Below, in pieces: positions 4,027-5,610 of a stretch of 5,610 nt of DNA. A model generated the notes under the pieces. That model was not told the origin of the DNA. It worked only from the letters and a program-made list of their open reading frames with translations, and did no database searches. The position numbers were made by a program, and so were the translations under genes. Each line of letters begins with the position of its first letter. Positions within the stretch are counted from its first letter, which is position 1. The stretch covers positions 1 to 5,610 of the forward strand of contig DAHWHV010000604.1 of NCBI GenBank assembly GCA_027335545.1, written 5' to 3'. The stretch is from Clostridia bacterium (lineage in GTDB: Bacteria > Bacillota_E > RBS10-35 > JAJYVN01).

Positions 4027-5610
4027 GTGGAGCGGGCGCTCACGGCGCTGGAGGAACTCGTGCTGGCGGGGCGAGCCGAGGAGATCCCGCGCTGGACCGC
4101 CGTCCTTTGGAGCAACCGGAGCGAGACGCAGCGCCTGCTGCTGCGGCGGATGGAGTCTGGGCTCGTGCGCGTGCCCGGCCTCTATTTCGACATCCTCTCC
4201 GGGCTCGGTGGCGCGCGGGCCGGGGTCTGGATGCGGCAGGTCGCCGGAAACCGCAACATCTCCGACCTCTTGCGCATGGAGGCCCGCCGCCGGGCGGGGT
4301 GGCCCGAGCGCACGGAGCCACGGGCGCGCGCCGCCTTCTGGCGCACCCTGCGCGACCCCGCCGCGGCGCTCGGCGCCTTGGTCGCCATGGGCTGCGGCCT
4401 GCCCGTCCCGGACGGGGAGTGCTTCGCCGAAGCCCTGGGCTACCTGCTGGCGGTCCCCGCCTCCGAGCGGGTGGTACTCCTCTCCCGTCTGGCGGAGGAG
4501 GGGGGGGGCGCGGTCGCCTGGCTGCTGCGCGCCCTGCTGGCGGCCCCGGACGCCGCCACCTGTCGCCTCGCGGCCGAGGAGGTGCTCGCGCTACGCGATC
4601 GCGGCGCCATGGCCGCCCTGGACCGCCTGGAGAGGCTGGGGGCCGCCCCGGAAACGCGGGCCGCCGCAACCGTCGCCCTTCGGCGCCTCGGGATGGAGGC
4701 GCTCCCCCGGACGGCCCAGCCGCCCGCAGCCTCCCCCCAGCCCCCCGGGGTGACGCCGCGTCCGGGCCGACCCGGGACGCGGCGCCCGGCGCCGGGTCGG
4801 CCCGGGACGCGGCGCTCCGCACCAGCACAGGTCACCGGCCCCTTGCTGCCGTTTGAGCGAGCCCTCGTCACGGCGATTGATGGGAGCGGCGGCCAGGCGG
4901 TGACGCTCTTCCGCCGCTGGGACGAGGAGGTCCGGCTCTGCGTCCAGGTCTTCTTGAGCGACGCGGCCGGGATCGGTGATGCGTACGGCCTGATGCGCCT
5001 CCCCAGCGACCAGGCCGAGGAGATGCTGCGCCTCTTCCGCGACCGAGACTGCCCCTTGGTCGCCTGCTCGCTGGCCGAGGCTCGCGCGCTGGTGCAGTGG
5101 GCCGCGGCGCGCACGCTCGCGGCGCGGCGGCTGCCACCGCCGGTCTTCAGCCTGTGGGAACCGTACTTCTTCGATGACCTCCGCCCCACTCCGCCGCTGG
5201 AGGCGCCCGAGCCCCCCTGCCTCGCCGGCGAGGCGCCGGCGCCAAGCAGCGCAGGCGTCGCCGCCCTCCTCGCCAGCCCGTTCTGCGACGGGTGGCGCTT
5301 CTCGGCGGAGGAACTCGCCCCCGTCGAGCCGCTGCTGCGCGAGACGGCCGTGCCGGGACCGGGCCGCTACCCTGCCCTGCTCCGGCAACTCTGCCCGCCG
5401 CCGGCGCGCGTCCTATTGGCCTCTCGCCTGCGGCGCCAGGCGTGGCTGCTGGACCGCTCCGGCCAGGCCGCCCTGCGCGACGCCGCGCTGGGTGCGGCCG
5501 TCGGGTTGGAGCGCCTGGGGCCGGGCGAGCCGGCGGACCTGCCGATCCTCCGTAGTCTGCTGGCGCGGGGCCTGGCGGCCTTGCGCCAGGAAGCCGGCCC
5601 GGCCGGCGGC
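4027..5610 (+). CDS. HEAT-repeat-like alpha-helical protein, C-terminus beyond the right edge
   Basis: The frame is open from 4027 to the window end, at least 528 residues. Residues 1-225 are almost all helical. The stretch 147-222 (RVVLLSRLAEEGG, AVAWLLRALLAAPDAAT, LAAEEVLALRDRGAMAALDRL, TRAAATVALRRLG) has the paired-helix rhythm of HEAT repeats, typical protein-protein scaffolds. Residues 228-270 are a Pro/Arg/Gly linker containing a duplicated ten-residue unit. Residues 274-365 look like a separate alpha/beta domain (FERALVTAIDGSGGQAVTLF, then VFLSDAAGIGDAYG). Residues 405-525 return to helices (PVEPLLRETAVPG, RVLLASRLRRQAWLLD). From memory, HEAT-domain proteins in clostridia and related lineages share the DGxG...NDxxGIxD-type middle segment; this is unverified. 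There is no signal peptide or membrane span. The start is uncertain: GTG 4027 fits where codon use becomes coding-like but has no ribosome binding site. TTG 3925 has ggggggtga just upstream, ATG 3829 lies in a palindrome, and GTG 4060 has ggagga four bases before it. Function unknown. Confidence 0.75.
   Translation, partial: MERALTALEELVLAGRAEEIPRWTAVLWSNRSETQRLLLRRMESGLVRVPGLYFDILSGLGGARAGVWMRQVAGNRNISDLLRMEARRRAGWPERTEPRARAAFWRTLRDPAAALGALVAMGCGLPVPDGECFAEALGYLLAVPASERVVLLSRLAEEGGGAVAWLLRALLAAPDAATCRLAAEEVLALRDRGAMAALDRLERLGAAPETRAAATVALRRLGMEALPRTAQPPAASPQPPGVTPRPGRPGTRRPAPGRPGTRRSAPAQVTGPLLPFERALVTAIDGSGGQAVTLFRRWDEEVRLCVQVFLSDAAGIGDAYGLMRLPSDQAEEMLRLFRDRDCPLVACSLAEARALVQWAAARTLAARRLPPPVFSLWEPYFFDDLRPTPPLEAPEPPCLAGEAPAPSSAGVAALLASPFCDGWRFSAEELAPVEPLLRETAVPGPGRYPALLRQLCPPPARVLLASRLRRQAWLLDRSGQAALRDAALGAAVGLERLGPGEPADLPILRSLLARGLAALRQEAGPAGG
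4762..4821 (+). repeat. In-frame 30-base tandem repeat in linker
   Basis: Two adjacent 30-base units (4762-4791 and 4792-4821) encode PGRPGTRRPA and PGRPGTRRSA. They match at 25 of 30 bases. Three of the five differences are synonymous third-position changes, so the protein copy is better kept than the DNA copy. The units form a basic, proline-rich spacer between the N-terminal helical domain and the middle domain of the HEAT-like protein. Confidence 0.8.

Noticed and set aside
3459..4115. N-terminal extension of the dCMP deaminase to an upstream ATG at 4115
   Set aside because: The added residues are low-complexity with no motif, deaminases of this family begin near residue MARPSW, and the extension would overlap the HEAT-like gene on the other strand.

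Overview
The window is extremely GC-rich DNA with strongly GC-biased third codon positions. It carries a YetF/DUF421 membrane protein and a ComEB-type dCMP deaminase, both typical of Gram-positive lineages. I infer a deep-branching, high-GC member of the Bacillota (Thermaerobacter, Symbiobacterium or Limnochordia-like). This is inferred from gene content and composition only; no marker gene is present. I see no rRNA, tRNA, CRISPR array, transposase or recognisable riboswitch.

Layout, left to right. (1) A minus-strand gene of unknown function starts at 725 and runs off the left edge. (2) A divergent 166-base gap follows. (3) A plus-strand YetF/DUF421 membrane protein occupies 892-1737. (4) A 125-base gap contains a perfect 13-base tandem repeat and a strong ribosome binding site. 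(5) A small plus-strand protein (1863-2408) has the fold signature of a tyrosine recombinase catalytic domain but has lost nearly all catalytic residues. (6) A short convergent gap holds a hairpin that probably terminates transcription from both sides. (7) Two minus-strand genes follow: a gamma-class carbonic anhydrase family protein (2430-2963) and, upstream of it, a dCMP deaminase (3033-3458). They are 69 bases apart and probably co-transcribed. (8) A 568-base divergent region without a convincing gene carries several palindromes, including a LacI/CcpA-like operator candidate. (9) A large plus-strand alpha-helical, HEAT-repeat-like protein of unknown function starts near 4027 and runs off the right edge.

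The genes do not form one pathway. The deaminase supplies dUMP for thymidylate synthesis. The gamma-carbonic anhydrase homologue may handle bicarbonate or act on another substrate. The YetF protein is an envelope protein of poorly known role. Three of the six genes (left-edge protein, dead recombinase, HEAT-like protein) have no assignable function. I do not see a recognisable new multi-gene system. The best leads are the catalytically dead recombinase-like protein with its tandem repeat, and the palindrome-rich divergent region upstream of the HEAT-like protein.
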